A DNA stretch of 44,462 bases from Fidelibacterota bacterium (lineage in GTDB: Bacteria > Fidelibacterota > UBA8477). A model generated the notes under the pieces. That model was not told where the DNA came from, did no database searches, and saw only the letters and a program-made list of their open reading frames with translations. Both the position numbers and the translations under genes were made by a program. Below are positions 44,279 through 44,462 of the stretch, piece after piece. Where the stretch lies: positions 1 through 44,462 of the forward strand of contig JAIPJR010000009.1 in NCBI GenBank assembly GCA_021734045.1, read 5' to 3'. The stretch's first letter is position 1, and each line of letters starts with the position of its first letter.

Positions 44279-44462
44279 GCCCAAAACCCGGTACATTTCC
44301 AGGATTATTTCGTATTGTCAAATCACTACTGTCCCACTTAGATAAAAAAGTACCACTGTAACTGCCATAATATAATGAAGATAAGCCCTCAAATAAAATT
44401 TATCGACTTGAACATGCAAAACGGTACTGCGTATGCCCTCCATCCAATTAAGAAGGAGGGAT

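Overview
The window reads as chromosomal core genome of a Gram-negative, Na+-using bacterium of the FCB superphylum. Pointers are a fused LpxC-FabZ gene, a complete Na+-translocating NADH:quinone reductase operon (nqrA-F with apbE), LPS and BamA/Skp envelope genes, GDP/ADP-forming succinyl-CoA synthetase, a zinc-type ribosomal protein L28 and NfeD/FloA membrane-organising genes. A marine lineage such as Neomarinimicrobiota (SAR406) or a near relative would fit, but this is inference; no rRNA gene is present to settle it. There are no phage genes, transposase genes, tRNAs or CRISPR arrays. Coding density is high and most intergenic gaps are under 200 bp.

Layout. (1) 1-1219, minus: ffh, cut off by the left edge. 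(2) 1578-8363, plus: nqrABCDEF and the flavin transferase apbE, driven from a divergent 358-bp promoter region shared with ffh. A terminator-like hairpin sits inside the start of apbE, and a bidirectional terminator closes the unit. (3) 8461-9180, minus: a small membrane protein that resembles the NQR maturation factor NqrM, preceded by a SUI1/YciH-type translation factor. (4) 9295-11845, minus: a P-loop protein of the cyclic 2,3-diphosphoglycerate synthetase family and a dihydrouridine synthase. (5) 11989-17143, plus: a coiled-coil lipoprotein, rpmB, then a GMC oxidoreductase with an ABC-2 exporter and a LolA-like periplasmic protein. (6) 17248-23219, plus: carbamate kinase, sucCD, ndk, a SPOR-domain lipoprotein and a membrane protein with a very acidic tail. 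(7) 23337-27201, minus: an unknown membrane-anchored protein, floA, nfeD and a DUF3108-like protein; a GtrA-like gene faces them at 27272. (8) 27685-42720, minus: a 15-kb envelope cluster in transcription order uppS, bamA, skp, lpxD, lpxC/fabZ, lpxA, an outer-membrane-like protein, dxr, rseP, lpxL, tsaC, msbA and a GT39-type glycosyltransferase. (9) 42819-44211, minus: an Mrp-type Fe-S carrier ATPase followed by a SufT-like protein.

How the genes work together. NQR pumps Na+ using flavins that ApbE attaches and, if the NqrM call is right, iron delivered with NqrM. SucCD, carbamate kinase and Ndk make and redistribute NTPs. The 15-kb cluster links undecaprenyl/isoprenoid synthesis (Dxr, UppS), lipid A synthesis and flipping (LpxA, LpxC, LpxD, LpxL, MsbA), outer-membrane protein insertion (BamA, Skp) and envelope stress proteolysis (RseP). 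Several units share closely similar promoters of the form TTGnnn, 16-17 bases, TAyATT, and the rpmB and uppS promoters are nearly identical through the spacer. No clear new defence or mobile system is visible. The most interesting points are the divergent NqrM-like gene, the intragenic hairpin in apbE, the shared promoter, the GMC/ABC/LolA-like unit and the acidic-tailed membrane protein.
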